Translations under genes and position numbers: made by a program
IMG/VR virus record: IMGVR_UViG_3300027782_000025
Span: 62,001 to 126,000 of that record
Source: a virus
Reading direction: 5' to 3' (one strand)
Length of the DNA stretch: 64,000 bases
Shown here: positions 1 through 9,794 of the stretch, piece by piece
Layout: each line of letters opens with the position of its first letter
How positions within the stretch are numbered: the stretch's first letter is position 1
The notes under the pieces: model-generated
Database searches by the model: none
The model's input: the letters and a program-made list of their open reading frames with translations, nothing else
What the model was told of the DNA's origin: nothing

Positions 1-155
1 AATGATTTTATATCCATAGACTCGACCATATAAAAATTTTTACCATTTATTTGGCTACGGCTTAAAACGACACCTTGACGGCTAATTACGCGGCCGTCTT
101 TAGTTAATAATGCGCCAGTTATACCAGCCGGAAGTGCTACATATTTATTTAACAT
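1..155 (-). CDS. unidentified protein, C-terminus beyond window
   Basis: An ATG at 155 on the minus strand opens 51 codons that reach the left edge without a stop. An AAGGGAC ribosome site lies about five bases before the ATG, which supports a real start. The product begins MLNKYVALPAGITGALLT and has no motif I recognise. It is divergent from the Nudix gene at 214. With so little sequence, a structural role is only suggested by the neighbouring virion genes. Confidence 0.6.
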   Translation of the reverse strand, partial: MLNKYVALPAGITGALLTKDGRVISRQGVVLSRSQINGKNFYMVESMDIKS

Positions 156-213
156 TATTAGTCCCTTATTCTTTCAAATTTACTCTATCGATATTTTAAT
201 TTTGCAGGATACC

Positions 214-621
214 ATGTTTGACAATAAATTACAGCCGATTCTAGAAGCGCTTGATAAAATAAAGAATGTCGTAATACTCTTGGCGCACAAGCGCCATATA
301 TTGCTCGGACTTAGCAAGCACAATGATTTTAGAAAGGATAAATGGACCTTCATTGGCGGCACTATAAAAAATAGTGAAAACCCGTTCCAAGCCGCTCTTA
401 GAGAAGCTAAAGAAGAATGTGGCTTAGAAATTAAAATTAGTAATGAGAGCAAGATAGTTGGTAATGTCATGTTTATGCTAGCTACTCCAAGATATAGCTC
501 GCTTAAACTAAAACATAATTCTGAATTTAAAGCCATGGGCTTCTTCGATAAGGCAGGCATTAAGAGTCTTAAACTCGCGCCTAAAGTCTTGGAAACCATT
601 AAAGAATTCCGCGTTTTTTAA
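214..621 (+). CDS. Nudix hydrolase
   Basis: A 135-residue protein carrying a complete Nudix box: G-x5-E-x7-R-E-A-K-E-E-C-G-L, within about residues 47-70, including the REAKEECG helix whose glutamates bind the divalent metal. Nudix enzymes hydrolyse nucleoside diphosphates linked to another moiety, and in phages they are usually nucleotide-pool or cap/ADP-ribose hydrolases; the substrate cannot be told here. The ATG at 214 has an AGGA site five to six bases upstream, so it is preferred to the TTG at 202. It is a lone plus-strand gene and its stop overlaps the stop of the convergent structural gene by four bases. Confidence 0.9.
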   Translation: MFDNKLQPILEALDKIKNVVILLAHKRHILLGLSKHNDFRKDKWTFIGGTIKNSENPFQAALREAKEECGLEIKISNESKIVGNVMFMLATPRYSSLKLKHNSEFKAMGFFDKAGIKSLKLAPKVLETIKEFRVF

Positions 622-2393
622 CCTACCCAAGTATCGCCGTTATAGAAGAACAATCTGGTGCCGTTGTACCAGAAATCACCAAATATCGGATCTCTTCCGA
701 GTAAGATCTTTAATCTAGGTTCGATTTGGTTTGTGTAAACATTCGGATCATTCCCTAATTCGGTAGTATTAACAATCAGCTTACAAATACGATGAGTAAG
801 ACTCCCAGTAGAACCGAATCTCTCGATAGCCGATATAGGAGTAATTCCTTGAATGCTTTCTAGATCGATTTGCAAGCCAAGACCTTGGTCAGCTTCAGTA
901 ATAAATCTGTTGGTGTCTGAAGGATTTAAAGCATTTATCCGATATTTATGCAGACCTGTAAGCCCAGAGCCGGTGCTACCGCGCATTGCTTCAGATTGTC
1001 CAATGGTCGGACTATATTTTGACATGCGCGACACGCCAAAGCTGCTTATTCTTGTGGCGCCTATACTAAATACAGTAGAAAAGTTATTGGCGATCGGCAA
1101 AGTCTGAAATTGCGTGAAAAAATTATCGATTTCGGAAGTCGGAGCGTTCCAAACAGACGCCAAAGCTACATGACCACGTCCAAATTGCTGATTAAATAGT
1201 ACTTGGTCTGTACCATCAGCCATCAATAAATTATTAACAGTCTGAATTGCTACAATATCGTTATAGCTGAAATCTCTAGATAGATCTAAAACCCCAAATT
1301 CAACAGGTGTAGTGCTCGCCGCATCATCAGTTACATTATAGGTAGAAAAGTGAAATCTAAGGGTGTTTTGTGAAGCCCCAACGAGTTGTACTTTATTAAT
1401 CCAGACAGGGTAATTGAGGCCAGTAATATCACCAGTCGGCTCATCACTACCTGGAGCGATAATATTGAATTCTTTAAAGATGTTTTTAGGGATTTGAATA
1501 CCGTCTGCCGACATTCTGGTAGAACTAGAATCGAAAGGATAGTTAAATGTGTCAAGCCAAGTATCGATATTACTGTCAAGCTGTGGTATAAGGGAATAGG
1601 ATGACTCTGTAAGCATGCCAGTACCATGGGTAACAGCAATCGGACTATAGTCATCTGTAGCGGTCACACTACCACCCTGACTATCGACAATATCATAAGT
1701 CGCAGATAGCATCGAACCACCAGAGGTTAACTCAGAAGGGGCTAGCAGATCAAGGAATGCTCTGTTGACTTCAAGATCCGTATCAAGTGTTCTAAAAGTT
1801 ATGAAGCCAGTAACAGTTTGGCTTTCATTCTGATTTATAGCCTCGCCTGGTACCTCTGAATCAGGCACATATTCTAGTCTCGATATCTGATATGTAAGAT
1901 CGCTGTTGATTTGGTATTCGGCCATCAATATATATGTTTCTTCTGGTGAACCAGCTATTGAAGCGGTAAATAATGCTCTAATAGTGCCCGTGTAGCCAGC
2001 TGTGGTATCATTAGTACCATTCTCTCTAATTAGTCTTGCCAGTCTTACTTTTTCCCATTTGGACGGCATAGAAATCGTTAAATCCCAGATCCAGCCTATC
2101 GGCACATCTGTCTGAAGGGCACCGGATGTTACTTTTGGCTGTATAATAAATGGGAATAGTGTCTGACTTCCTAGCCGATACTGAAGATTATCAACAGCTT
2201 TTGCTATTACCAATTGCCTAACTGTTATATCAGCTAGTGGACGGTTTAAAACTTCATAAAATGCTGGGTCGGTAGCAGTCAGCCACCTAATATTTAAAGT
2301 TATATCACCGCCAGTTAATGCTGTGAATAATGTGCCAGGAGCTTTCGTCGGAACCACTATCGGATTAATCGTAGGAATCGGACCATCCTCCAA
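618..2393 (-). CDS. putative virion structural protein, about 590 aa
   Basis: A long open frame of beta-rich, Thr/Ser/Asn-rich composition with no transmembrane or enzymatic motif. Composition, length and position next to the baseplate gene suggest a tail or baseplate component, but I recognise no family. The C-terminus ends in an aromatic-rich segment (FWYNGTRLFFYNGDTWVG) like the short carbohydrate- or surface-binding tips of phage fibres. The listed TTG start has no ribosome site; a strong GGAGG lies just inside it and would fit initiation at an in-frame ATT codon at 2378. A TAAATA late-promoter-like element is at 2407-2414. Confidence 0.75.
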   Translation of the reverse strand: MEDGPIPTINPIVVPTKAPGTLFTALTGGDITLNIRWLTATDPAFYEVLNRPLADITVRQLVIAKAVDNLQYRLGSQTLFPFIIQPKVTSGALQTDVPIGWIWDLTISMPSKWEKVRLARLIRENGTNDTTAGYTGTIRALFTASIAGSPEETYILMAEYQINSDLTYQISRLEYVPDSEVPGEAINQNESQTVTGFITFRTLDTDLEVNRAFLDLLAPSELTSGGSMLSATYDIVDSQGGSVTATDDYSPIAVTHGTGMLTESSYSLIPQLDSNIDTWLDTFNYPFDSSSTRMSADGIQIPKNIFKEFNIIAPGSDEPTGDITGLNYPVWINKVQLVGASQNTLRFHFSTYNVTDDAASTTPVEFGVLDLSRDFSYNDIVAIQTVNNLLMADGTDQVLFNQQFGRGHVALASVWNAPTSEIDNFFTQFQTLPIANNFSTVFSIGATRISSFGVSRMSKYSPTIGQSEAMRGSTGSGLTGLHKYRINALNPSDTNRFITEADQGLGLQIDLESIQGITPISAIERFGSTGSLTHRICKLIVNTTELGNDPNVYTNQIEPRLKILLGRDPIFGDFWYNGTRLFFYNGDTWVG

Positions 2394-2406
2394 AATGTAT
2401 ACAATA

Positions 2407-2414
2407 TATTTACT
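2407..2414 (-). promoter_or_regulatory. late-promoter-like element AGTAAATA
   Basis: Minus-strand AGTAAATA followed by TATTG, two mismatches from the T4 late -10 TATAAATA. It shares the core GTAAATATATT with sites at 9795-9802 and 57163-57170. A transcript starting about six bases downstream would begin near 2401, just before the gene ending at 618. Confidence 0.4.
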
Positions 2415-2470
2415 GGCCCACTTATTCGGGAATAAAACAGTATTTAATGTATGTTTTGTCGGGGATAGAA

Positions 2471-4105
2471 ATGTTTGAATCTGATTTTCATGAATTAATC
2501 GAAGAATATAATCTTAAAAAGATAAATAATAGTCATTATATATTCGACTATATCAAGGATAATCCCCAATTATCAGTGCTAGACCTAAGCATTATAACCG
2601 GACATGATCCTAAATTAATTAGAACATATATGCGTGACCTTGGCATAAATCTTAACAAGCATAATAGAAAAAGTAAACAAAGAGACCAAGGTATAACCAC
2701 AAGAATACCAGACATCGATTATCCTACCAACTGGCTCGATCGAGAATGGCTTAATAGGGCTACATTGGTAATGGGGGCCAGAAAAATAGCAAGGCTAGTA
2801 AATGTGTCTTTTCAGCGTGTCAGTATGGTGATAAAACAATATGGCTTACAAGGCAACGCAAAAATCCGAGACCTACCTAGACATCAATTTAAAAATCATG
2901 CATGGCTTCATCATCATTATAATATTTTGCATTATAGTAAAAAACGATGTGCTTTATTAGCCAATGTAAGCTATAGAACGATGAATGACTGGTTTGCTCA
3001 ATTCAAAATCGCCAACCGAAAAGCAATATTTAGATTACCTCAGAGGCTAATATGGCTAGAGAAATATTGGAACGATCTTAAGAACTCTGACTATTTTAAA
3101 TATGTGGTGCTTTATAAACATAAGATAAGGATTACCCTAAAGAATAATAAGGTTATTCAATTATTATTTAAAAGACCTAAAGGGATGAGTCTAAGCCCTG
3201 GCGATATGATTATTCAAAAATCGAGATTTAAACCAACTCGTATACCTAGGATACTTCCAACATTCACTGAAGTAGGCTTTGTAAAATTAACTGGGTTACA
3301 TTCAGGATTTTCTAGGGCTACTTTCAATGATGCTGGGCAAGTAGAGCAGCATTTAGCTATCATGGAGCTGGCTAAACATATAAATAAACATAGATTCGCT
3401 AGCTATAGATATCCACAAGAAATGGTCGATAGAGCTAAAAAGATGCTCGCTCTTTTCTATGAAGAATTAAAGATCAATAGCGAAGCAAGATATACAGATT
3501 TATGCGTTGAACACCCTATTTATGTCCTCTCACTGCATTTTTTGAGACCAAGATATTTAAACATATTAACTATTAAAGAAAAAGACACATTTAAGATATT
3601 GTTAAGGCTAAAAAAGCGGCATCAGTTAAATGTCGATTATCATGGCTACCTAAGAACATATTTAACACATGGCGGCCAGATTTTTAATTACGATAACCTG
3701 CCTACCGACCCTTTTTGTCCAGCGCATCTAGCGATTTTCTTTAGCTTAACGAAATATAGTAGTCGCTTTGTCGACTTGTATCCAAGTGTAGAATATGCGT
3801 TGGCTTTCGACCTAGCAGGTTTGACCTATACATATATCAACAATAAACATTTTGATGTAGGCATGTGCGCTGGTTTATATTCTATGATGGGTAAAAAGCC
3901 AGAAACTGTAAAATCTTTTAACGATCAAGATATATTAATAAACGCACCTTTTGGGATGCTGAATGATAATATAAAAATTAAAGCCATCCGTAAAAGTGAA
4001 TTTAAGAAATATGATAAGACTTACTCGATAACTGGTGTCTATCCTATAAAGCCAGTATGTCAAATCAGCCTTAGATCAATCATCGTCTTAATTACTTATT
4101 ATTGA
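2471..4105 (+). CDS. multi-helix-turn-helix protein of unknown function
   Basis: A 544-residue basic protein. The N-terminal 190 residues hold three helix-turn-helix-like units, recognisable by patterns such as GARKIARLVNVSFQRVSMVI and KKRCALLANVSYRTMNDWF, the type used for DNA recognition in homeodomain-like and phage nuclease-associated regions. The remaining 350 residues match nothing I can name; a segment with FVDLYPSVEYALAFDLAGL and a later ILINAPF faintly recalls the SAM and DPPY motifs of DNA methyltransferases, but the catalytic residues are not convincing. A GGGG site six bases before the ATG at 2471 decides this start over the ATG at 2447. It overlaps the convergent gene ending at 4099 by seven bases. 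Confidence 0.8.
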   Translation: MFESDFHELIEEYNLKKINNSHYIFDYIKDNPQLSVLDLSIITGHDPKLIRTYMRDLGINLNKHNRKSKQRDQGITTRIPDIDYPTNWLDREWLNRATLVMGARKIARLVNVSFQRVSMVIKQYGLQGNAKIRDLPRHQFKNHAWLHHHYNILHYSKKRCALLANVSYRTMNDWFAQFKIANRKAIFRLPQRLIWLEKYWNDLKNSDYFKYVVLYKHKIRITLKNNKVIQLLFKRPKGMSLSPGDMIIQKSRFKPTRIPRILPTFTEVGFVKLTGLHSGFSRATFNDAGQVEQHLAIMELAKHINKHRFASYRYPQEMVDRAKKMLALFYEELKINSEARYTDLCVEHPIYVLSLHFLRPRYLNILTIKEKDTFKILLRLKKRHQLNVDYHGYLRTYLTHGGQIFNYDNLPTDPFCPAHLAIFFSLTKYSSRFVDLYPSVEYALAFDLAGLTYTYINNKHFDVGMCAGLYSMMGKKPETVKSFNDQDILINAPFGMLNDNIKIKAIRKSEFKKYDKTYSITGVYPIKPVCQISLRSIIVLITYY

Positions 4106-4389
4106 GCTTTCGATTCTAAGCACAATAGCTGCTGAAGCAGAGGCGTTACTTTATTAAGGTATTGGATGCCCCAATACTCTACAATAAGCTTACATCTGTC
4201 TTCATGATTCATATCTTCTAATTGCACGCAGTAGCCTTTAAGTTCGTCAGTCGGCTTATTGCCGGATTTTAACAATGAATCGATCTTATTTTTAAGATCA
4301 CGCCATTGTTTGGCTTTTATAGCCTCAGCTGACGCGGCGCGTTTATTAGCTTGTCTTATACCATCCAGACCTCGTTCAATCTTCATCAC
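4099..4389 (-). CDS. hypothetical small helical protein
   Basis: A 96-residue Lys/Glu/Leu-rich protein, predicted mostly helical, without a known motif. GTG at 4389 and ATG at 4386 are both possible; a GGAG lies five bases from the GTG and eight from the ATG. It overlaps the end of the preceding gene, so it is translationally coupled downstream of the baseplate gene. It could be a small chaperone or baseplate accessory, but only position suggests this. Confidence 0.65.
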   Translation of the reverse strand: MMKIERGLDGIRQANKRAASAEAIKAKQWRDLKNKIDSLLKSGNKPTDELKGYCVQLEDMNHEDRCKLIVEYWGIQYLNKVTPLLQQLLCLESKAQ

Positions 4390-4748
4390 ACATGCTCCCT
4401 GATGACTATGACATCACCAAAATTTTCTTTAAAATTTATCTGACCATTATTATCTACAACACAGATTTCCCTAATAGTCTTAAGGAATTCCTGTTCGAAT
4501 TGAATTTCAGTAGAAAGCTTTCCATTTCTCACAGGGACGATATAATGTGTACCAACCGCGTCCTTATAAACTTCGTTAATCTTCTTAACGTAATGAATTA
4601 GCCTTGCGTTATCCATGCCAGCGGTTTCGACATAGACCGCTACTCTTATCCGCTCATTCGTATCAGCGACCATTCTATCGACTTTTTCATTGACTATAGA
4701 AACTTCTTTTATGATCGGTTTTTTATTATTTATCTTCTGCTGTTTCAC
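4386..4748 (-). CDS. hypothetical protein, 120 aa
   Basis: Begins with GTG at 4748, which overlaps the TAG stop of the baseplate wedge gene by one base; GGAG lies eight bases upstream. A basic N-terminal tail precedes a compact alpha/beta domain (IRVAVYVETAGMDNARLIHY, then HYIVPVRNGKLSTEIQFE). No family is recognised. Tight coupling to the 1267-residue baseplate gene suggests a role in tail assembly. Confidence 0.7.
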   Translation of the reverse strand: MKQQKINNKKPIIKEVSIVNEKVDRMVADTNERIRVAVYVETAGMDNARLIHYVKKINEVYKDAVGTHYIVPVRNGKLSTEIQFEQEFLKTIREICVVDNNGQINFKENFGDVIVIREHV

Positions 4749-7700
4749 TACCTTATCTCCAATAATGATGGTATTGACCCATCAAGTCCCATCGAACGAA
4801 TACCAAGATTAACAGATAAATTCAGATACGATTCAATCTTTAACATATCGTAATCAGTCTGTAAACTTCCATCCTCATTTATGTACAATCTAAAATCATT
4901 ATTATATTCGGAATTAAGTATCGGACAGGATAAACGATAACCCTGCTCGATAAGAATTCCAGACCCTAATAAGAATAAGACTTCAACATCTGATGTAAAA
5001 CCAGCTGGTAAGCCTAGGTCTTCCAAAGCCTCAAGATAATCATATGATACGGTTGCATCTATAAGCTGGACGCCTCTGACGCACGGGTAACCATTAGCAT
5101 AATCGAGACCGTCATAAACATATGGAAAGATCGGAACATCTACATTTATCTTACCATCATAATCAACACTCGAATCAAAATCGCAAACTTGATCAAAGGT
5201 AATAGCTGGATTGCTAGACGCATCTTCCATATAAACCTTATGGATGATGCTATTATTCTGAAGGCCGATATAAGGTCCTAAGTTTTGTATGTCTGCCTCA
5301 ATGTTGTTGCCATAAATCGTATATGCCACATCATCGAATAATATGCTTGAATTACCATCCTCATCATACACCTGCTTAACATTTAAAAAAGAAGGCTCGA
5401 CGGGGCCGCATGCTCCTTTTGGGCCACAATATGTGCTATAAGCATCATCCCAAGGTCTGGCTCTAAAAGATGTGCTTAAAAAATCGACTTTAAGTCTGTT
5501 TAAAGTCGCAAATCTGGTCCCAGGAAAATGCATAATTGGCTTATCTATGCTTATGGCTCTTCTAGTTAATGCCTGATTTCTACGCTGATCAGGATCAAAG
5601 GCATAACAACTGTCGAAATAATGTAGAGTGTGTTGTTTATTCTTATCAGGATAGTTTTTGTATAACTTTCCCAGCAGGTCATTAAATTCTAGAAATGTCG
5701 GTTGATCAATAGGCTGATTAAAATAAGTGCCAGCCAGTCTATCCTTATAATATTCTAGACCCTCTTCTGGGCTCTTACCAGAGAAGACCAAATAATTAGA
5801 AAAGGAGTTCTGCGCTGGCTTTCTTGTGCCAAAATTCGAGGGCCTTGTGGTGAATGGATAAGTATAATATACTCCAGACCCTAATCTCAAGCCACACATA
5901 ATCGACCGAAATTCTTCTGGTATGCCAAGATCCTGCACGTAAAGAACAGAGTCATCCACCCTTCCGCGGTATGAATAGTCAGTCTTATTATCGGGAGTTA
6001 TGAGAGTCTTCCCAGAACTCGTCGACTGTCTATTCATTTTATAAAGCAGGTCTGAACGATTGTTAGTTGTTAGATCCACATATTTTTTGTTTAACCCCAA
6101 CTCTACATCATAGCTTGGATTTGCCTTGCTGTCCGACGGTTGACCAGCCAACTGATTTGCGTTTGGGTCAGGTGAAACTATTTTATCGTCGATGGTAAAT
6201 TTGGAACCTGTTATAATTCGATTTTGAGCAAAAGGCGCATAAATAAACTTATTTTCTTCTTGAGGAACATTTGGCATGATCCTTTCAGTGGTCGGTCGAA
6301 ACGGAATCCTATCAAGTAATTCTGTTACTGCGAATTCTGCAGATAATCTATCAAGCTTGACTTGTCTTAGGGCTATATCTTCCGGTTTATAACCTAAATT
6401 TTCAGGCGAATAATCAAAACATTCACTGACACCGGTGGGAAAACGAGGATTAATCGCCGGCGGTACTTGTAGCTTTCCGATATCAGTGTCATAACGCTGT
6501 ATGACATCGCCACCAACCCCCAAGTCGGTTACTTCATAATCTTCAAAAAGATTAACCCTTTGCCTGATCGTCCTTAATAGACTATGTAGAGCCTTTACTT
6601 TATTTAAAAAATCTATGGCGAAATTAAGCGTCGTGGGGTCTATTTGCTCGGTTGTACCGCTTAGAAATAATTCTAAATCGAAATAATTACTACGTCTGTT
6701 GACTAAGTCAGCTGGAACATCATATTCTGCCTTATGGTAAGCAGCATACATGTAAACCGCCTCTGTTGAATCTATCGGCGAATCAAATGAAAAATAAAGC
6801 TTGTTCTTAGGCCGTTCATATCTAACAGAGGTTAAATCTTGAGGTATGGCAGCATATTCATCGATTTGCGTATAAGTCTGAGTGTTAGAGCTTGACTTAT
6901 TAGCTTCTAGGTAACCATTAAGATTCTTTATGATATCTTGAGTCGCCGAGAAAGGAGGGCTTTGGCCTTGATTGCGGATTCTAACTTCTGGCGTTTCTTG
7001 GCCAGTTAAAAGAACGGAACTTATGCCTCGGATCGGATATGATGATAAGATGTCAAATAAGAATTTTGGATAAATCGAACCATCGACAGCTTCGTATATT
7101 TCTTTCTGGTCATTTGATGTCCAGCGCTTCGCATAATTCGCTGGGTCATCGTATATGTCCACACATATTTCTTTTAAAGCCTGATCGGCTAAAGAATTTT
7201 TTAAAACTTTAATAGCATAGAGACTAATGTCGCCGCCATCGTTTAATATCACTTGATCTTCGGCGTCGATCTGTTTTTTAGGTCTAAACAATGGATAAGA
7301 ATAATAAGCTAAAAATTTTTCGTTGGCCGATGTATCAAATCGGTAGAAGATGACCTGTCCTGGGAGATCGCTGGTGTCAGAACTTACTGATCCAACCACA
7401 GTTTCGAACTGAATGACTTTCGATTCTATAACCTCCTGCCCTGCATAGATAGCCGGTAGTTTTTCGTTAGGCCTTATAAGTCTCTTATTATCTAATGAAT
7501 ACCACAAATTAGATAAAAGGATGTCGAAACCGAACAGATTAAAAATCGACACAATAGCTTGCTTTGAGCCCTTGAGTTGCTGGAAAGACGTTGTCTTTTG
7601 GAGTACAGCTCTTCTCTGCCTATCTAGACTCTTTGGGAAAAAGGGTATATCCCACCCTAGCTGATAAGATAAATATGGTAATAATTCAGCTGGGGCCTCA

Positions 7701-8551
7701 TAGATCCAATTCACAATTTCTAAGAGGTCTTGCTCATCATATACATCTTGAATGGCTGTTGTAAATGAACGATAGAATGCGATTGTTTTATCGACTTCTG
7801 GCGAACTATCCGTAAGGTACGGCTGTGGTGTAAGCCGTTTAAATTCACTAAGGATATGGCCAGGGTGATTCATCCTAAAAGTATTAAATGCCAAGTCTAT
7901 CAATAATGTATCGATACAGATATACTGTGAAAAAGATCCGGCATTTAACAAATTTCTTTTATAGTATTTTGTCTCATAAACAACATTATAATAACCATCT
8001 GGCAGTAAAACGATATCCGTCAGCTGATCGACAGAAAAGTCATAATAAGCTGCGCCTTCTAAATAAAGTATGCTAGCTTCGACACCACTTAACGTTCGGT
8101 ATGTAAAAAAATCACCGGTTTTAGCGTTGGCGATACCATTTACATCAGTAATCCCTTCTTCATTATCTTTAAAAAATTTCACTTTATCAGATCTGAGATT
8201 TATTATTCTTGAATTAAATGTTTCTCCTATGATATCTATAGCATATAATTCTTTGTCTGGGAATCGACGATTGCCATTTGGTGTGATATATTGATGACCA
8301 ACGATCCTTGCTTCTGAAGGTACGTTTTCAATTTTTATCCTTATTCCTTCTACGGTGTAATCCACACCCGTAGTGGGATCTGTTCTCGTCAAGAACACTT
8401 CAGAATTAGGAATAAATACGCCTGCCGCGTCAAATCTCTTAGGTATAACAAGAATCATCGGAAGTGATATAGGACGATATCCTGTCGTGTTGTCGTTAAC
8501 CGGGAAAAGCGCAAACGACGGTTGAAATTCATTAATGTCAGAAATTATCAT
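4748..8551 (-). CDS. baseplate wedge protein, P2 gpI / T4 gp7-like
   Basis: A 1267-residue protein. Residues about 270-344 match the phage tail protein I family (Tail_P2_I): LLPYLSYQLGWD, then DRQRRAVLQ and SFQQLKGSKQAIVSIFNLFG, the helical signature that follows the sequence of contractile-tail wedge proteins. In P2 and T4 these proteins form the inner wedge that, with gp6/gpJ, surrounds the hub and triggers sheath contraction. The N-terminal 260 and C-terminal 900 residues are beta-rich extensions with no clear family, making this about the length of T4 gp7 (1032 aa) rather than P2 gpI. An AAGGGAG site precedes the ATG. Two small genes are translationally coupled downstream. Confidence 0.85.
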   Translation of the reverse strand: MIISDINEFQPSFALFPVNDNTTGYRPISLPMILVIPKRFDAAGVFIPNSEVFLTRTDPTTGVDYTVEGIRIKIENVPSEARIVGHQYITPNGNRRFPDKELYAIDIIGETFNSRIINLRSDKVKFFKDNEEGITDVNGIANAKTGDFFTYRTLSGVEASILYLEGAAYYDFSVDQLTDIVLLPDGYYNVVYETKYYKRNLLNAGSFSQYICIDTLLIDLAFNTFRMNHPGHILSEFKRLTPQPYLTDSSPEVDKTIAFYRSFTTAIQDVYDEQDLLEIVNWIYEAPAELLPYLSYQLGWDIPFFPKSLDRQRRAVLQKTTSFQQLKGSKQAIVSIFNLFGFDILLSNLWYSLDNKRLIRPNEKLPAIYAGQEVIESKVIQFETVVGSVSSDTSDLPGQVIFYRFDTSANEKFLAYYSYPLFRPKKQIDAEDQVILNDGGDISLYAIKVLKNSLADQALKEICVDIYDDPANYAKRWTSNDQKEIYEAVDGSIYPKFLFDILSSYPIRGISSVLLTGQETPEVRIRNQGQSPPFSATQDIIKNLNGYLEANKSSSNTQTYTQIDEYAAIPQDLTSVRYERPKNKLYFSFDSPIDSTEAVYMYAAYHKAEYDVPADLVNRRSNYFDLELFLSGTTEQIDPTTLNFAIDFLNKVKALHSLLRTIRQRVNLFEDYEVTDLGVGGDVIQRYDTDIGKLQVPPAINPRFPTGVSECFDYSPENLGYKPEDIALRQVKLDRLSAEFAVTELLDRIPFRPTTERIMPNVPQEENKFIYAPFAQNRIITGSKFTIDDKIVSPDPNANQLAGQPSDSKANPSYDVELGLNKKYVDLTTNNRSDLLYKMNRQSTSSGKTLITPDNKTDYSYRGRVDDSVLYVQDLGIPEEFRSIMCGLRLGSGVYYTYPFTTRPSNFGTRKPAQNSFSNYLVFSGKSPEEGLEYYKDRLAGTYFNQPIDQPTFLEFNDLLGKLYKNYPDKNKQHTLHYFDSCYAFDPDQRRNQALTRRAISIDKPIMHFPGTRFATLNRLKVDFLSTSFRARPWDDAYSTYCGPKGACGPVEPSFLNVKQVYDEDGNSSILFDDVAYTIYGNNIEADIQNLGPYIGLQNNSIIHKVYMEDASSNPAITFDQVCDFDSSVDYDGKINVDVPIFPYVYDGLDYANGYPCVRGVQLIDATVSYDYLEALEDLGLPAGFTSDVEVLFLLGSGILIEQGYRLSCPILNSEYNNDFRLYINEDGSLQTDYDMLKIESYLNLSVNLGIRSMGLDGSIPSLLEIR

Positions 8552-8592
8552 GAAAACTCCCTTGTACGTAAAATATTTTTTAGGGATAACAT

Positions 8593-9087
8593 ATGATCAC
8601 AGATAAGGGTAATATTGAATTCGTCGACACCTTTGGAACTATATATCGCGTCGATTGGGAAAAGATAAACACTGATTTTCAAATTATTACAGTCACTGAT
8701 ACACCCTTTAAATATGGCAAAAAGGCTAAACACATAGCAACCGGACAATCACCCAATCTAACTTTTTACGCCCTAGGACGCAGAACAAAGGTAGTTCAAT
8801 TATTAAAAACTGGTCAAGATACTCCGATTAATCAGCAGGTGCTTTTAGACGAAGACATTTATGTTCCAGTTTCACCCAATGCTTTAAAAAAAGATAATCC
8901 TTTTAAGTATATCATAGACTATGAAGCTCAGGATATGGTCGAATGTTACTGTTTAGAAGGAAGCCATTTTACCAATGATGTACCAATTCTCGGCGAATCC
9001 TTCACCATTTGGCCAGAGCTCGATAACAATGGAGACGTCGTTCCAAACGTGTTGAATCTGGTTTACGAAGATGTTTGGTCTAATTAG
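8593..9087 (+). CDS. hypothetical protein, 164 aa
   Basis: A plus-strand gene lying between minus-strand structural genes, with an AGGGAT ribosome site before the ATG. The protein is acidic and beta-rich, contains no signal peptide or membrane segment, and has no motif I recognise. It faces the baseplate wedge gene divergently (41 bases apart) and overlaps the next minus gene by eight bases at its stop. Confidence 0.7.
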   Translation: MITDKGNIEFVDTFGTIYRVDWEKINTDFQIITVTDTPFKYGKKAKHIATGQSPNLTFYALGRRTKVVQLLKTGQDTPINQQVLLDEDIYVPVSPNALKKDNPFKYIIDYEAQDMVECYCLEGSHFTNDVPILGESFTIWPELDNNGDVVPNVLNLVYEDVWSN

Positions 9088-9502
9088 TTAACGGTATGGT
9101 TAGGACAAAATTGGTTATAGCCACAGACCCGCCCGTTATGAAATCGATCCTATCGAATGTCAGATCGGCGCCAGTGTTAGTGAGACCAACTGTTCCGTCT
9201 AAAATAGTTATCTGATCTCGATTATATAATCTAAAATAACCAGCTGTGCCATCGTTTAGGACTGCCATATCAGCTTTAATCGATGGTACTATGCCGGTGG
9301 CATTATTAAAATTACCAAAACCGCCAATTGGAAGGTTTATAGTGACCAGCAACACACCGGTAGGCGATATATCTGGAAAATCAGGAATTTTTCCGGTTCT
9401 TATTTCTAAATAAGCAGCAGGTAGTCTTGATCCACTATCTAATAAGTCGTTTAGAACATTACCTATAGAATTTCTAGAAATTAACGATAATTTTAATGTC
9501 AT
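9080..9502 (-). CDS. small phage structural protein (tail-associated family)
   Basis: About 140 residues. The arrangement RNSIGNVLNDLLDSGSRLPA then LEIRTGKIP and GVLLVTINLP is characteristic of a widespread small phage protein (N-terminal helix, LDxGS, LxIxTGxxP, GxLLAxxxL) usually encoded among head-tail or fibre genes; its exact role is not established. An AAAGGA site favours the ATG at 9502 over the upstream ATG at 9520. The start overlaps the stop of the next gene (9499) by four bases. Confidence 0.75.
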   Translation of the reverse strand: MTLKLSLISRNSIGNVLNDLLDSGSRLPAAYLEIRTGKIPDFPDISPTGVLLVTINLPIGGFGNFNNATGIVPSIKADMAVLNDGTAGYFRLYNRDQITILDGTVGLTNTGADLTFDRIDFITGGSVAITNFVLTIPLTN

Positions 9503-9741
9503 GAAGAGATCCTTTGCCAAAAAGCAGACAATATAGCGTACTCACGGCGCACTACTATCCTTTTAAATAGCGTGTTCGAAATAGCATTATAATAGTAATC
9601 ATCTCTGCAGGTGCAAGGGTCCGGTTCGAAAGCCGTTGGTTCGACAATCGTGCCGCCGTATGGTTCCACAATTCTCATGCTCGGGCCGCCAACATCATTA
9701 TTTAGCCGCCTATTATATAAATCTGCTAAGAATTCATTCAT
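9499..9741 (-). CDS. hypothetical small protein with Cys pair
   Basis: The ATG at 9741 has a weak TAGGTG site eight bases upstream and gives 80 residues (MNEFLADLYNRRL...); the frame is open further to a TTG at 9807 but without a ribosome site. The middle holds PDPCTCRDDYYYNAISNTLF. It is coupled to the next structural gene by an ATGA overlap, so a virion role is plausible, but no family is recognised. Confidence 0.6.
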   Translation of the reverse strand: MNEFLADLYNRRLNNDVGGPSMRIVEPYGGTIVEPTAFEPDPCTCRDDYYYNAISNTLFKRIVVRREYAILSAFWQRISS

Positions 9742-9794
9742 ATGGGAAGCACCTATTACCAATATTCTACGTATTATTCTCCACACGTATAATA

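Noticed and set aside
180-599. Minus-strand frame opposite the Nudix gene
   Set aside because: The complementary frame has a full Nudix box and a ribosome site; this one has neither.
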